Shown here piece by piece: positions 24,933 to 33,929 of a stretch of DNA of 64,000 bases. A model generated the notes under the pieces. That model did not search any database. It was not told where the DNA came from and saw nothing but the letters and a program-made list of their open reading frames with translations. A program made the translations under genes and the position numbers. Position 1 is the stretch's first letter; each line of letters begins with the position of its first letter. The stretch covers positions 62,001 to 126,000 of the forward strand of contig NZ_JAFFSX010000021.1 of NCBI RefSeq assembly GCF_017948485.1. Reading direction: 5' to 3'. Source of the stretch: Streptomyces sp. GESEQ-35. GTDB lineage: Bacteria; Actinomycetota; Actinomycetes; Streptomycetales; Streptomycetaceae.

Positions 24933-26438
24933 ATGGGTATCACTTGGGATGAGTACCGGGAGCACGATGCCGTCGGGCTGGCCGAGCTGGTGAAGTCCGG
25001 GGCGGTGAGCCCGGTTGAAGTGCTCGAGACGGCGATTGCCCGTGCCGACGCCGTCGAGCCGACGATCAACGCGATCCGCCACCGACTCGACGACGATGCC
25101 CGTGCCCGCGCTCGCAGTCCGCTGGCCGGCCCGTTCGCCGGCGTCCCGTTCCTGATCAAAGACTTGGGTCAGCACCTCGCCGGGGTTCCGACCGGCAGTG
25201 GGAATCGATCGCTGGCGCGCTTCCCGCGCCCGGAGACGTCCACGGTGGTACAGCGTTGGCTCGACGCCGGTCTGGTTGTGTTCGGCCGGACCACGACCCC
25301 CGAGTTCGGAGCTCGCGCGATAACCGAGCCGGTAGCGGGGGGCCCGACCCGCAACCCCTGGGATCCGTCGCGGACGCCCGGTGGCAGCTCCGGCGGGTCC
25401 GCGGCGGCCGTCGCGGCCGGAGTCGTCCCGGTCGCGGGCGGGAACGACGGCGGGGGCTCCATCCGGATTCCGGCTGCGGCCTGTGGGCTGTTCGGGCTCA
25501 AGCCGGGGCGGGGCGTCGTCCCGTCCGGGCCGGAGGTCGACGAGGTCTTCCATGGCGCCGCGGTGCAGGGCGTGCTGTCGCGCACGGTCCGTGACTCCGC
25601 CGCGATGCTCGACGTCCTGGCCGGCTCCGCACCGGAGGGCCCGTACCGGGCGGCTCCGGCGGAGCGTCCGTACGCCGACGCCGTCGTCGACGACCCGCGC
25701 CCGCTGCGGATCGGGCTGACCACGGTGTCCCCGCTTGGCGGACCGGTTGATCCGCAGGCCGCCGCCGCGGTTCGGGACGCGGGGGAGTTGCTCACCGGAC
25801 TCGGACACGTCGTGGAGGAATCCGCCCCGGTCATCGACGGGCAGCGCCTGGCCACCGACTTCCTCACGACCTGGTTCGCGATGGTCGCCGCCGAGGTCAC
25901 GGCCGCACGGGAGTTCACCGGGTGCGCCGAGGACGACTTCGAGATCGAGACCCGGATGATGGCTGCGATCGGCCGGAGCCTTTCGGCGCCGGAGTATCTG
26001 GCCACGCAGTCCCGCTGGCACCAGCACACCCGGGCGCTGGCCGCGTTCCACGAGCGCTACGACATGCTGCTCACCCCGACCATGGCCCGGCCGGCTTGGC
26101 CGATCGGCGAGTTCGATCTCGCCTTGCCGGTCCGGCTCGCCGCACGGGGGCTGCTGGCTGCCCGGATCGGCGGTGTGCTGGGCCGGATGAACCTCGTCGA
26201 GAAACTGGCCGTCGCGAACCTTGAGCCCGCGCCCTTCACTCAGCTGGCGAACGTGACCGGGCGCCCGGCGTCGTCGGTGCCGCTCTACCGGACGTCGAGT
26301 GGGCTGCCGCTCGGCATCCAGTTCGTCGGGCGCCCGGGTTCGGAGCCCGAGCTGCTGGCACTGGCCGCGCAGTTGGAGCGAGCGCTGCCGTGGGCGCATC
26401 TCTGGCCGTCGTTGCCCGATTCGCCGTCCGCGGCCTGA
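24933..26438 (+). CDS. Amidase-signature family amidohydrolase
   Basis: 501 residues. The Ser-cisSer-Lys triad is visible: FLIKDLG (Lys near 74), TRNPWDPSRTPGGSSGGSAA (cis-Ser) and GGNDGGGSIRIPAA (nucleophile Ser). The N-terminal VGLAELVKSGAVSPVEVLE is the usual first helix. Length is normal for AS enzymes that hydrolyse small aliphatic or aryl amides. No signal peptide, so cytosolic. It is followed 23 bp later by a HIT-family gene in the same direction, so probably one transcript. Confidence 0.88.
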   Translation: MGITWDEYREHDAVGLAELVKSGAVSPVEVLETAIARADAVEPTINAIRHRLDDDARARARSPLAGPFAGVPFLIKDLGQHLAGVPTGSGNRSLARFPRPETSTVVQRWLDAGLVVFGRTTTPEFGARAITEPVAGGPTRNPWDPSRTPGGSSGGSAAAVAAGVVPVAGGNDGGGSIRIPAAACGLFGLKPGRGVVPSGPEVDEVFHGAAVQGVLSRTVRDSAAMLDVLAGSAPEGPYRAAPAERPYADAVVDDPRPLRIGLTTVSPLGGPVDPQAAAAVRDAGELLTGLGHVVEESAPVIDGQRLATDFLTTWFAMVAAEVTAAREFTGCAEDDFEIETRMMAAIGRSLSAPEYLATQSRWHQHTRALAAFHERYDMLLTPTMARPAWPIGEFDLALPVRLAARGLLAARIGGVLGRMNLVEKLAVANLEPAPFTQLANVTGRPASSVPLYRTSSGLPLGIQFVGRPGSEPELLALAAQLERALPWAHLWPSLPDSPSAA

Positions 26439-26461
26439 CGTCTCTGAGGACAATTTCACGT

Positions 26462-26899
26462 ATGACTACTGTATTCTCACGCATTATCGTCGGCGAGCTG
26501 CCCGGACGCTTCGTCTGGCAGGATCCGGAAATCGTCGCTTTTCTGTCCATCGCTCCGTTGCGGCCTGGCCACACTCTTGTTGTGCCGCGGCGTGAGGTCG
26601 ACCGGTGGACGGACGCAGACGGGACCCTTCTGGCGCGTTGCTTTGAGGTAGCCCAGGCCATTGGGCAAGGGGTGCAGCGGGCTTGGAACGCTCCGCGTGC
26701 CGGCCTCGTCATCGCAGGCTTTGAGGTACCGCATTTGCATATACATGTCGCTCCCGTCTGGGACATGTCCGACTTTGATTTCAGCAAAGCCAAGCAGGAG
26801 GAGGATCAGTCAGCTTTGGCTGAAGCCGCAGCAAAGCTCCGTGCCGCCCTGCTGGAACTCGGTTATGAACAGGCACGGGACTTTGACCCCGGAGTGTGA
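26462..26899 (+). CDS. HIT-family nucleotide hydrolase/transferase
   Basis: 145 residues from ATG 26462. It has FSRIIVGELPGRFVWQDPEI at the start, LRPGHTLVVPRREVDRW in the middle and the histidine triad VPHLHIHVAPVWDM near residues 92-105. These proteins hydrolyse nucleotide phosphoramidates or diadenosine polyphosphates; the C-terminal helix (AEAAAKLRAALLELGY) is standard. It lies 23 bp behind the amidase. A link between amide hydrolysis and nucleotide adduct removal is only suggested by adjacency. Confidence 0.85.
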   Translation: MTTVFSRIIVGELPGRFVWQDPEIVAFLSIAPLRPGHTLVVPRREVDRWTDADGTLLARCFEVAQAIGQGVQRAWNAPRAGLVIAGFEVPHLHIHVAPVWDMSDFDFSKAKQEEDQSALAEAAAKLRAALLELGYEQARDFDPGV

Positions 26900-26938
26900 A
26901 CCGGAACTCGCGCGACCGCGCACTGGCCCAGCTGCCGC

Positions 26939-27778
26939 GAGCCGGGAGCCGAACAGCACCGGCCCGGGCTCGATCGCGATGCCGATCGTGAGCGGCAGGG
27001 GGAGGATTTGACTGTGCCGTAGCGGCACCGTGTTGGCTGAGGGCCATGAGCTGGAGTACTCGGGAGATCGCCGAGCTTGCCGGCACCAGCCTGCGGGCGG
27101 TGCGGCACTACCACGAGGTCGGGCTGCTGGCGGAGCCCGAGCGCCGCGCCAACGGCTACAAGCAGTACGGCGTGCCGCACCTGGTCCGCCTGCTGCGGGT
27201 CAAGCGTCTGGTCGATCTCGGGTTCTCGCTGAACCAGATCGCGGAGACGGTGGACGAGGGTGAGCACCCCGGGCAGGCACTGCGCACGCTCGACGCGGAG
27301 CTGGCCGCGACCATCGAACGGCTGCAGCGGGCCCGGCTCGAACTCGCGGCACTGATCGACCTGCGTGCCCCGGCCGACCTGCCTACGGAACTCACGCCCG
27401 GCGAAGCAACGGTGCTGTCCGAGACCGACCGCTCGCTCCTGCTGGTCATGACCCGGTTGATGAACGGGGAGCAGCTGCAAGCCTACGGTTCACTGGTGCG
27501 CAATCTGCCTGCTCACCCGATCAATCGGGAGTTCGACGAACTGCCCGCTGACGCAGGCGAGCACATCCGCCAAGACCTCATGGAGCGGATGGTGCCCTAC
27601 CTGCGCCGGCTGCGGCAGGACCACCCGAACCTGCCCGACCTGTACACGGACGCCCCGAGGGGGGAGAAATTCGTTCGAGAGACCATGGAGACCGTCCTGC
27701 GTGAGCTGTACAACCCGGCGCAGCTCGACGTTTTGCACCGGACCCACGTGATCGTGGACGAGTCCACCCAGCCCCGAC
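26939..27778 (+). repeat. 840-bp inverted duplication, arm 2 (MerR gene)
   Basis: Inverted partner of 17453-18292, with the same length and near-identical sequence including the MerR promoter. Homology stops at GCCCCGAC (27778), inside the MerR coding region, so this copy has a foreign 3' end. Confidence 0.9.
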
Positions 27779-27807
27779 CGGACCACTCGGACGCCGGCTC
27801 GCGGTAA
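27046..27807 (+). CDS. MerR-family regulator, copy 2 with replaced C-terminus
   Basis: 253 residues. Residues 1-246 match the product of 17358-18185 almost exactly, including the HTH (STREIAELAGTSLRAVRHYH) and coiled coil. The last residues (PDHSDAGSR) replace the 30-residue tail of copy 1. No FAD oxidoreductase follows, so this copy is separated from its partner gene. It could still bind the copy 1 promoter, since the promoter is part of the duplication. Likely a translocated partial duplicate. Confidence 0.85.
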   Translation: MSWSTREIAELAGTSLRAVRHYHEVGLLAEPERRANGYKQYGVPHLVRLLRVKRLVDLGFSLNQIAETVDEGEHPGQALRTLDAELAATIERLQRARLELAALIDLRAPADLPTELTPGEATVLSETDRSLLLVMTRLMNGEQLQAYGSLVRNLPAHPINREFDELPADAGEHIRQDLMERMVPYLRRLRQDHPNLPDLYTDAPRGEKFVRETMETVLRELYNPAQLDVLHRTHVIVDESTQPRPDHSDAGSR

Positions 27808-28373
27808 TGATCGTGACCCGCGACGGGGCCGGTCTCACCCGGAGAGGGTGCGCGGGTCAGCTTCGACGCCGTCGAGGGCTCGCGTGAGCGGAGCGGCATC
27901 GGGGGTTCGAGCCATCGGACCACTCCTCCCTGATTCAGACGATGCCGACATCGCCTGGTCTGCCCACGTGTGAAAAGCACGTCGAAATCCGGCTCTCCCA
28001 CACGGAGATCACCGAGCTGATCGCCCCGCGCACCGACGCCCCGCCAGGAAGGCTTCGGACAGCGAGCGGCGGAGTGTGGCTGCACCGTGGCAGGCCCATC
28101 AGCCACGGCTCGAACGCCCCGCATCCGACCACGAGCTGGTCGGCGCGCCGCGCGGGAACCGGTCAACCTGAGGTTTGGTTCGGCGGCAGCGCGCTGTTCG
28201 ATCCGTTCACCACCGCGCGATGCGGGACACCTCCCGAGGGTCCGATCAGCATCAACGCCGTGATCGCGGCACCGTCGTACGGACCCTGATCGCCACGTGA
28301 TGACGGGCGACTCGCTGAGCGGAGGTTTCGCCGAGGCGTGACTCAGGTCACGTCGCGCGAGGTGGCTTCGTTC
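27808..28373. other. Spacer with decayed coding sequence
   Basis: No intact gene. The frame from 27942 (CEKHVEIRLSHTEITELI) looks like a fragment of a coding region but has no recognised family or start signal. The downstream 100 bases carry the promoter and operator of the DUF3159 gene. Confidence 0.4.
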
Positions 28374-28404
28374 GTCACTAGATGTCAAGATGTCACTTAG
28401 TGAC
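28374..28404. promoter_or_regulatory. 31-bp composite operator upstream of the DUF3159 gene
   Basis: GTCACTAGATGTC (centre 28380) and a perfect GTCACTTAGTGAC (28392-28404, centre 28398) are 18 bp apart and end 43 bases before the ATG. Together they form a long palindrome of the form GTCACTnAnTGnCA, three bases, TGnCAnTnAGTGAC. Confidence 0.8.
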
Positions 28405-28447
28405 GCAGGATTTCGCCCCCAAGACGAACCCGGAAGAGCTGATCACC

Positions 28448-29125
28448 ATGCAGATCACCAGTCCCCAGGAGGCAGCGACCGACATGCAAGCGGCAGACCA
28501 ACGGAAGAAGAAGTCGGCGCTCGAACAGGCGGGCGGCACCAAGGGGGTCATCTACTCGGCGCTGCCCGCCCTGGTGTTCGTCGTCGCCAACAACGCCAGG
28601 GGACTCAAGGTGGGCATCCTCGCCGCCCTGCTCGTCGCCTTGGGCATCGCGGTGCAGCGGCTGATGCGCAAGGAGTCGATCCAGCCCGCGCTCGGCGGCA
28701 TGTTCGGCGTGGCGATCGCCGCCGGCATCTCCTGGTACACGGGATCCGCCAAGGACTTCTTCCTCATCGGTATCTGGCTGAGCCTGGCCGGCGCCGTCGC
28801 CTTCGTCCTCTCCGTGGTGCTGCGCTGGCCCCTGGCCGGCCTGATCTGGAACTCGACGACCGGCAAGGGCAGCGTCTGGCGGGCGGACAAGCGTTCGCGG
28901 TTCTACTACGACATCGCCACCCTGGTGCTGGCCGCCATCTTCGGCGCCCGGTTCGCCGTCCAGCAGTACCTCTACCAGGCCGACGAGGTCGGCTCCCTGG
29001 GCTTCGCCAAGATCGCTATGGGCTACCCGCTCCTCGCTGTCGGCTTCCTGGTCGTCGCCTGGGCCGCCCGCGCTTCCGACAAGCGGCTGAAGGCCGTGGG
29101 GCTGCTGCCCGCCAAGCGCACCTGA
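28448..29125 (+). CDS. DUF3159-family integral membrane protein
   Basis: 225 residues from ATG 28448 (GGAAGAG about ten bases upstream; an earlier in-frame start at 28382 would lie inside the operator and is rejected). After a basic N-terminal tail comes the DUF3159 signature GGTKGVIYSALPALVFVVAN. Five or six membrane helices follow (GILAALLVALGIAVQRL; MFGVAIAAGISWY; IWLSLAGAVAFVLSVVL; and others). Function unknown. The GTCACTnAGTGAC operator immediately upstream and the TetR paralogue 260 bp downstream suggest regulation by that family. Confidence 0.85.
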   Translation: MQITSPQEAATDMQAADQRKKKSALEQAGGTKGVIYSALPALVFVVANNARGLKVGILAALLVALGIAVQRLMRKESIQPALGGMFGVAIAAGISWYTGSAKDFFLIGIWLSLAGAVAFVLSVVLRWPLAGLIWNSTTGKGSVWRADKRSRFYYDIATLVLAAIFGARFAVQQYLYQADEVGSLGFAKIAMGYPLLAVGFLVVAWAARASDKRLKAVGLLPAKRT

Positions 29126-29150
29126 CCGACGCCCTCTCCGCTCCCCGTCC

Positions 29151-29182
29151 GTGCCAGACGGGCCACACGGCCCGTCCGGCAC
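29151..29182 (+). terminator. Strong hairpin after the DUF3159 gene
   Basis: GTGCCAGACGGGCC and GGCCCGTCCGGCAC pair around an ACAC loop, with one mismatch in a 14-bp stem, 25 bp after the stop codon. There is no T tract, as usual for Streptomyces hairpin terminators. Confidence 0.7.
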
Positions 29183-29387
29183 GCGCGTCCGCACCGCGGA
29201 GCGACCACGGCCAATTCGGGCGTCGATTCTTATGGGTTGCCGACGCCCGCACCGTCGCCGCGAGCGCAGGGCCCAGCACTTCCTGGCCTTCGTCGGCATA
29301 GCCGCAGCCCTCGTCGGTTACCGCCGCCCCACCAACTGAACGACGTCTGAGTGGCGTTGTCCCATGGATGAATGACGAGGTGAACCC

Positions 29388-30041
29388 ATGCAGGTGAGCA
29401 ATCGCGTGGGACCTGGGACGAGCGAGCAACGGCGCTGCCGGATCCGGTTGGAGATCTCTCGAGAGGCGTCGCGTCTCTTCTGGGAGCAGGGCGTTGCCGC
29501 GACCAGCGGCGACCAGATCGGCGAAGCAGCGGGCCTGTCGACGCGCACCATCTGGCGCCACTTCCGGAGCAAGGAGAGCTGCGCCGAACCGATCATCTTG
29601 CATGGCGTCGAATGGGAGGTGGCCGCCCTGCGACGCTGGAAACCCGAACTCTCCCTCGATGACCATCTCGCCGACGAGATGAGCAGGCATGCCCGCGACG
29701 CCGACAGGGCGGAGCGCGCCGACGACGCGCTCGCGATGAAGATGATCACGCTCAGCAACAGGGAGCCTGCACTCCGCACGGCCTGGCTAATGGCCTGTGA
29801 CCAGGTGGAACGCGAACTGGCCGGGAGCATCGCTGGTCGACTTGACCTGCCGGCCGACGACATCAGGGTGCAGGTGTACGCGGCGGCCGCCTCAGGCGCC
29901 CTACGGATCGTCAACGAGACGATCGGCGATGCCCTGCTCGGCGGTGCCGACGTGCGGCAATTCGCACACGCGCACCGGCTCCTGGCCCAGGCGGTTCGCA
30001 GCGCCACGGGAGGCGCCATGGGGGACGCGACTACGACCTGA
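29388..30041 (+). CDS. TetR-family regulator, paralogue of the 14743 gene
   Basis: 217 residues; GAGG lies eight to nine bases before ATG 29388. The HTH is nearly identical to that of the regulator at 14743 (ISREASRLFWEQGV; DQIGEAAGLSTRTIWRHFRS). The ligand domain is also similar (EPALRTAWLMACDQVE in both). Expected to bind GTCACTnAGTGAC-type sites, of which the nearest lies upstream of the DUF3159 gene. It precedes an MFS exporter by 247 bp, a layout common for drug-responsive TetR/exporter pairs. Confidence 0.85.
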   Translation: MQVSNRVGPGTSEQRRCRIRLEISREASRLFWEQGVAATSGDQIGEAAGLSTRTIWRHFRSKESCAEPIILHGVEWEVAALRRWKPELSLDDHLADEMSRHARDADRAERADDALAMKMITLSNREPALRTAWLMACDQVERELAGSIAGRLDLPADDIRVQVYAAAASGALRIVNETIGDALLGGADVRQFAHAHRLLAQAVRSATGGAMGDATTT

Positions 30042-30288
30042 GGTCCGTACGCGACGACACCGTCAGGTCGCAATAAACACTGTCAATTAAGTGTCACGCT
30101 CGGCATTTTGTCTGATCCGGCCGCCTGCGCTGTTCGCGCGGTGTGACACAGGCCCGGCCCGGTGGCAGGTGGATCCACCCGCGCCGGATCGGATGCCGCC
30201 CTCGTTTGCGGTCCTTCGGTGCATCGCCGTCAGGTGGCGATCTGTGCCCATGAGTACGCCGCACTGTTCTCCTTGATTGGAAGAGTCA

Positions 30289-31998
30289 GTGGCTAGCGAA
30301 GTTTCCCCTGAGAAGAGGCCGGAAGCGGTGACGATGCCGCCCCGGCAGGTGCTGCAGGCGGTTTCCGGGCTGGTGGCCGGTTTGTTCGTCGCCATCCTCG
30401 CCGGAACCGTGGTGGCCAACGCGCTGCCCCGGATCACCGCCGAGTTGGGGGCGAGCCAATCCTCGTACACCTGGGTGATCATCGCGGAGCTGCTGGCCAT
30501 GACGGCCACCGTTCCGTTGTGGGGCAAGCTGTCCGACCTCTACAGCAGGAAGCTGCTCCTCCAGACATCGCTGGGCCTGTTCGTGGTCGGCTCACTCCTG
30601 GCCGGATTCTCCCAAGGTGCCGGCACGTTGATCTTCAGCCGGGTGGTGCAGGGCGTGGGGGCAGGCGGACTCACGGCACTGACGCAGGTCGTGATGGCGG
30701 CCGTCATCCCCCCGCGGAAGCTGGGCAGGTACTCCGGCGTCTTCGGCGCCGTCTTCTCCGGCGCCACCGTGGCCGGCCCGCTGATCGGCGGCCTCCTGGT
30801 GGACACCTCCTGGCTCGGCTGGCGGTGGTGCTTCTTCATCGGTGTGCCCTTCGCGCTCCTTGCCATCGCGCTGCTGCAGCGCACACTGCACCTTCCGCAC
30901 GTCCGCCGCGACGTGAAGATCGACTGGCTCGGTGCCTTCCTGATCGTCGCCGGTGTCAGCTCGCTGCTCATCTGGGTCTCGATGGCGGGCAGCACGTTCG
31001 ACTGGTTCTCCTGGCAGACGGCCGCCCTGGTCGGTGGCGGAACGCTGCTGCTGGCGGCGGCCGTCCGGGTCGAGTCCCGGGCCGCCGAGCCGATCATCCC
31101 GCTGAGCATCTTCCGCAACCGCACCGTGGCACTGACCAGCCTGGCCTCCCTACTGGTCGGAGTCGGCCTCTTCGGCGGCACCGTCTTCCTCTCGCAGTTC
31201 TTCCAGGTGGCCATAGGCAAGTCGCCCACGATTGCCGGTCTGATGAGCCTGCCGCTGGTCCTGGCATCGCTCGCCGCCTCCACGCTCGCCGGCCACCGGA
31301 TCAGCGCGACCGGCAGGTGGAAGCGGTACCTCGTGGCAGGCACCGTCCTCATGACCGCCGGCCTCGCCCTGCTGTCCACCATCGGATCCCACACGCCCTT
31401 CGTTCTGCTGAGCGTCTACATGGCCGTCCTGGGGACCGGCGTCGGCATGCTGACGCAGAACCTGGTCCTCGCCGCGCAGAACGACGTGCCCGCCGACACT
31501 CTGGGCAGCGCGACCTCCGTCCTGTCCTTCTCGCGCAGCATGGGCGGGACCGTGGGCACCAGCGTCCTGGGGGCGGTCCTCGCCCACCGCGTCGCCACCG
31601 AACTTGCCGACGGCCGCGCGGCGGCAGGTGACACGCCGGGAGGCGGAGCCGGGCATGGTGTCCCCGACGCGACGAACCTGCCCGCCCCGGTGCGTGCGCT
31701 CGTGGAGAACGCCTACGGCATCGCCATCGCCGAACTCTTCCTCTGGGCCACCCCGTTCGCCCTGCTGTCACTGATCGCCGTCCTGTTCATCGAAGAGAAG
31801 CCACTCAAGACGACCACCAGCACGGAGCGACTCGCCGAGGAGAGCGCCATCGCCGCCGGCGGCCGCGCCCTCCCGACCCCCGCCGACACACCCCGTGCCG
31901 ACCTCGCCGAGGCGTCGACCAGAGGCAGTGGAGGGTGCCCAGGCACCACCCGCCTGCTTGGTCGGCGACCGTCGCGACGCGCGTCGGGTCGCCCGTGA
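30289..31998 (+). CDS. MFS drug exporter (DHA2-type), with abnormal C-terminal tail
   Basis: 569 residues. GTG 30289 is preferred because GGAAGAG (30278-30284) is correctly spaced; a TTG at 30277 is less likely. About 14 membrane helices. Motif A appears as GKLSDLYSRKLLL, and the family helix-5 region as GAGGLTALTQVVMAAVIPP. Expected proton-driven multidrug efflux in the cytoplasmic membrane. The last 28 residues (ASTRGSGGCPGTTRLLGRRP and beyond) run into antisense of an oxidoreductase remnant, so the native stop was probably lost by rearrangement. Confidence 0.87.
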   Translation: MASEVSPEKRPEAVTMPPRQVLQAVSGLVAGLFVAILAGTVVANALPRITAELGASQSSYTWVIIAELLAMTATVPLWGKLSDLYSRKLLLQTSLGLFVVGSLLAGFSQGAGTLIFSRVVQGVGAGGLTALTQVVMAAVIPPRKLGRYSGVFGAVFSGATVAGPLIGGLLVDTSWLGWRWCFFIGVPFALLAIALLQRTLHLPHVRRDVKIDWLGAFLIVAGVSSLLIWVSMAGSTFDWFSWQTAALVGGGTLLLAAAVRVESRAAEPIIPLSIFRNRTVALTSLASLLVGVGLFGGTVFLSQFFQVAIGKSPTIAGLMSLPLVLASLAASTLAGHRISATGRWKRYLVAGTVLMTAGLALLSTIGSHTPFVLLSVYMAVLGTGVGMLTQNLVLAAQNDVPADTLGSATSVLSFSRSMGGTVGTSVLGAVLAHRVATELADGRAAAGDTPGGGAGHGVPDATNLPAPVRALVENAYGIAIAELFLWATPFALLSLIAVLFIEEKPLKTTTSTERLAEESAIAAGGRALPTPADTPRADLAEASTRGSGGCPGTTRLLGRRPSRRASGRP

Positions 31999-32250
31999 TC
32001 GCGACGAGGTCGACCAGCGAGCCGGAGCCGCAGTGTCGAGTGTCAGGTCGACGCAGTGCGGAGCGAGAGCGGTGAGGCGCTGTGCGAGGCCGGGGCCGTA
32101 GGTGGTGGGAACGGCGCCGAGAGAGGTGGGGAGTGGTTGCGTTGACTGGCTGTCCCGATCACGGTGGCACCTTGTGCTACAGCGATCTCGACTGCCGCGC
32201 TCCCCACGCCTCCAGCGACGCCCTCGACGAGAAGGGTGCGCCCCGCAGGC
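31975..32250 (-). pseudogene. NADPH:quinone oxidoreductase (MDR) fragment
   Basis: The minus strand encodes the nucleotide-binding part of a zinc-independent MDR oxidoreductase: GRTLLVEGVAGGVGSAAVEI, AVAQGATVIGTAS. After a one-base shift it continues YGPGLAQRLTALAPHCVDLT. Both ends are missing: the 5' side is joined to an IS481 remnant and the 3' side runs into the MFS gene. Confidence 0.75.
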
Positions 32251-32616
32251 CGAGGTCGCGCAGTCGATTTAGGCCGCGACGCACGAGGATGCGGTGGCCG
32301 GCGCCACGGTGACGGCGTGCAGCCGCTCAAGTTTTGCGGCGAGCCGGGCAGGCCCGTACTTGGTCTGCCGCCGCAGCGCTTCCACCAGGTCGGCGATGTC
32401 CTCGCTGGTGCGCGTAGGGCTGGCAGACGGTCGGGAGGAGTGGTCGCGCAGGCCGTCCTCGCCGTGTGTCCGCCATCGGGCATACCACTTCGCCAGGCAG
32501 CGACGCGAGATCCCGGCTTCCGCCGCGATGTGCGCGATGGGGCGTCCAGCGTCGACGCGTAGGCACAACCGGAGCCGCCCTTCCGGGGTGCGGGGCGCGT
32601 TCGCGTGCAGAGTCAT
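32251..32616 (-). pseudogene. IS481-family transposase, N-terminal remnant
   Basis: ATG 32616 begins TLHANAPRTPEGRLRLCLRV, followed by the HTH PIAHIAAEAGISRRCLAKWY and TKYGPARLAAKLERLH, then after a frameshift RILVRRGLNRLRDLGL. This is the N-terminal leucine-zipper/HTH part of IS481; the DDE core is absent. Confidence 0.8.
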
Positions 32617-32738
32617 GACCCACCGCGTGCTGCGGCACGCGGGCCTCCGTTCGTATCGAGCAGGATCATCGAGCAGCCCCGGAGCGGGACGGGCACGACG
32701 CGATCGGGCATCCAGACCTTGGACGAGCCCGCCTGGGA

Positions 32739-33929
32739 TCAGGCCCCGGACAGCGCCTCCGTCGGGGGCAGCCGGGACGCCCGTACGGCGGGGTACAGGC
32801 CGGCCAGGGCCCCGATGGCGAGGGTGGCGAGCAGGCCGCCCGCCATCGCCCAGGCCGGGACGACTGCCGGCCAGCCCTGCGCGACGGCGTACGCGGTGGT
32901 GACGCCCACCCCGATGACGACTCCGGCGATCCCGCCGAGTCCTGCCAACAGCTGGGATTCCGCGAGGAATTGGGTGCGGATGTCGCCTCGCCGTGCGCCG
33001 AGGGCGCGGCGCAGGCCGATCTCGGCGCGGCGTTCCAGGACGGAGATGACCATGGTGTTGGCCACGCCGACCCCGCCGACAAGGAGCGCAACGCCGCCGA
33101 GGCCGAGCATCAGGCCCGTGAAGGCTTTGTCGGTGGCGCCCTTGGCGGCGAGGGCGTCCGAGGGGCGGCTGATGGTCACTTCGGTGGGAGCCTCGGGGTT
33201 GACGGTGGCGGCGAGGACGTCGCGTACGGACGTGACCGCGCTGTCTGCGGTGCGGACGTAGATTGTCGTGGGGTGTCCGTCGAAGTCCAGGTACCGCTTG
33301 GCGGCGTCCCAGCCGACGAGCGCGCTGTCGTTCAGCTCGGGTGCCAGGAGCGCCTCGTCGAGGATGCCGACCACACTGAACCACTGACCGCCGAGCCAGA
33401 CCCGGGTGTCCGGGCCGACTTCCCCGATACCCAGGCGGTCGGCGGCGCCGCTGCCGAGTACGACGGCCGGGTACTTGGCGGTGGCGGCGTTGAGCCAGTT
33501 GCCGCGGGCGAGAGAGCCGCCGACGGTGTCCAGGAGGTCGAGGCGGGCGGCCTTGACGTTGATGCTGCCGGTCTCGGCGGCCGGGATGTGGTCGTTGCGA
33601 TAGACGTACGCCGACACTTTGCCGGTGCCGGTTGCGGACTCGACCGGGGCGATCCTGCCCGCCATGTCGATGGAACGCTCGGGGAGTTTGGCCTCGCCGC
33701 CGGTGAAGGTCCGGCCGGGGGACGCGGTGAGGAGGTTGGTGCCCAGGCGGTCGAGAGTGCGCTGCAGTTCGGCGTGGCTGGAGGTGGAGATGCCCACCAC
33801 GCCGATCATCGCCGCGATGCCGATGGCGATGCCGAGCGCGGAGAGGAAGACCCGCAGCGGGCGGGCGCGCAGCCCGGAGGCGCCGACGCGTACGACGTCG
33901 CGGGTGCTCATGCGGGAGACCTTCAGCAC
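32739..33929 (-). CDS. MacB/FtsX-type ABC transporter permease
   Basis: 396 residues. GTG 33929 overlaps the stop of the ATPase gene (GTGCTGA), which supports that start; ATG 33911 is the alternative. Topology: one N-terminal helix (VFLSALGIAIGIAAMIGVVG), a large extracellular MacB-PCD domain of about 200 residues, then three C-terminal helices with the FtsX signature (ERRAEIGLRRALGARRGDIR). It exports or mechanically transmits signals with the ATPase and adaptor upstream. In Gram-positives, such a trio exports peptides or antibiotics. Confidence 0.88.
   Translation of the reverse strand: MLKVSRMSTRDVVRVGASGLRARPLRVFLSALGIAIGIAAMIGVVGISTSSHAELQRTLDRLGTNLLTASPGRTFTGGEAKLPERSIDMAGRIAPVESATGTGKVSAYVYRNDHIPAAETGSINVKAARLDLLDTVGGSLARGNWLNAATAKYPAVVLGSGAADRLGIGEVGPDTRVWLGGQWFSVVGILDEALLAPELNDSALVGWDAAKRYLDFDGHPTTIYVRTADSAVTSVRDVLAATVNPEAPTEVTISRPSDALAAKGATDKAFTGLMLGLGGVALLVGGVGVANTMVISVLERRAEIGLRRALGARRGDIRTQFLAESQLLAGLGGIAGVVIGVGVTTAYAVAQGWPAVVPAWAMAGGLLATLAIGALAGLYPAVRASRLPPTEALSGA

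Noticed and set aside
24795..26459. Minus-strand open frame of 554 codons opposite the amidase
   Set aside because: No motifs, and the plus strand has an intact amidase with full catalytic triad.
30071..30098. CACTGTCAATTAAGTGTCAC as a further regulon operator before the MFS gene
   Set aside because: Half-sites resemble GTCACT/AGTGAC, but the spacing is off by one and there is no second palindrome at 18 bp, so it is not counted.
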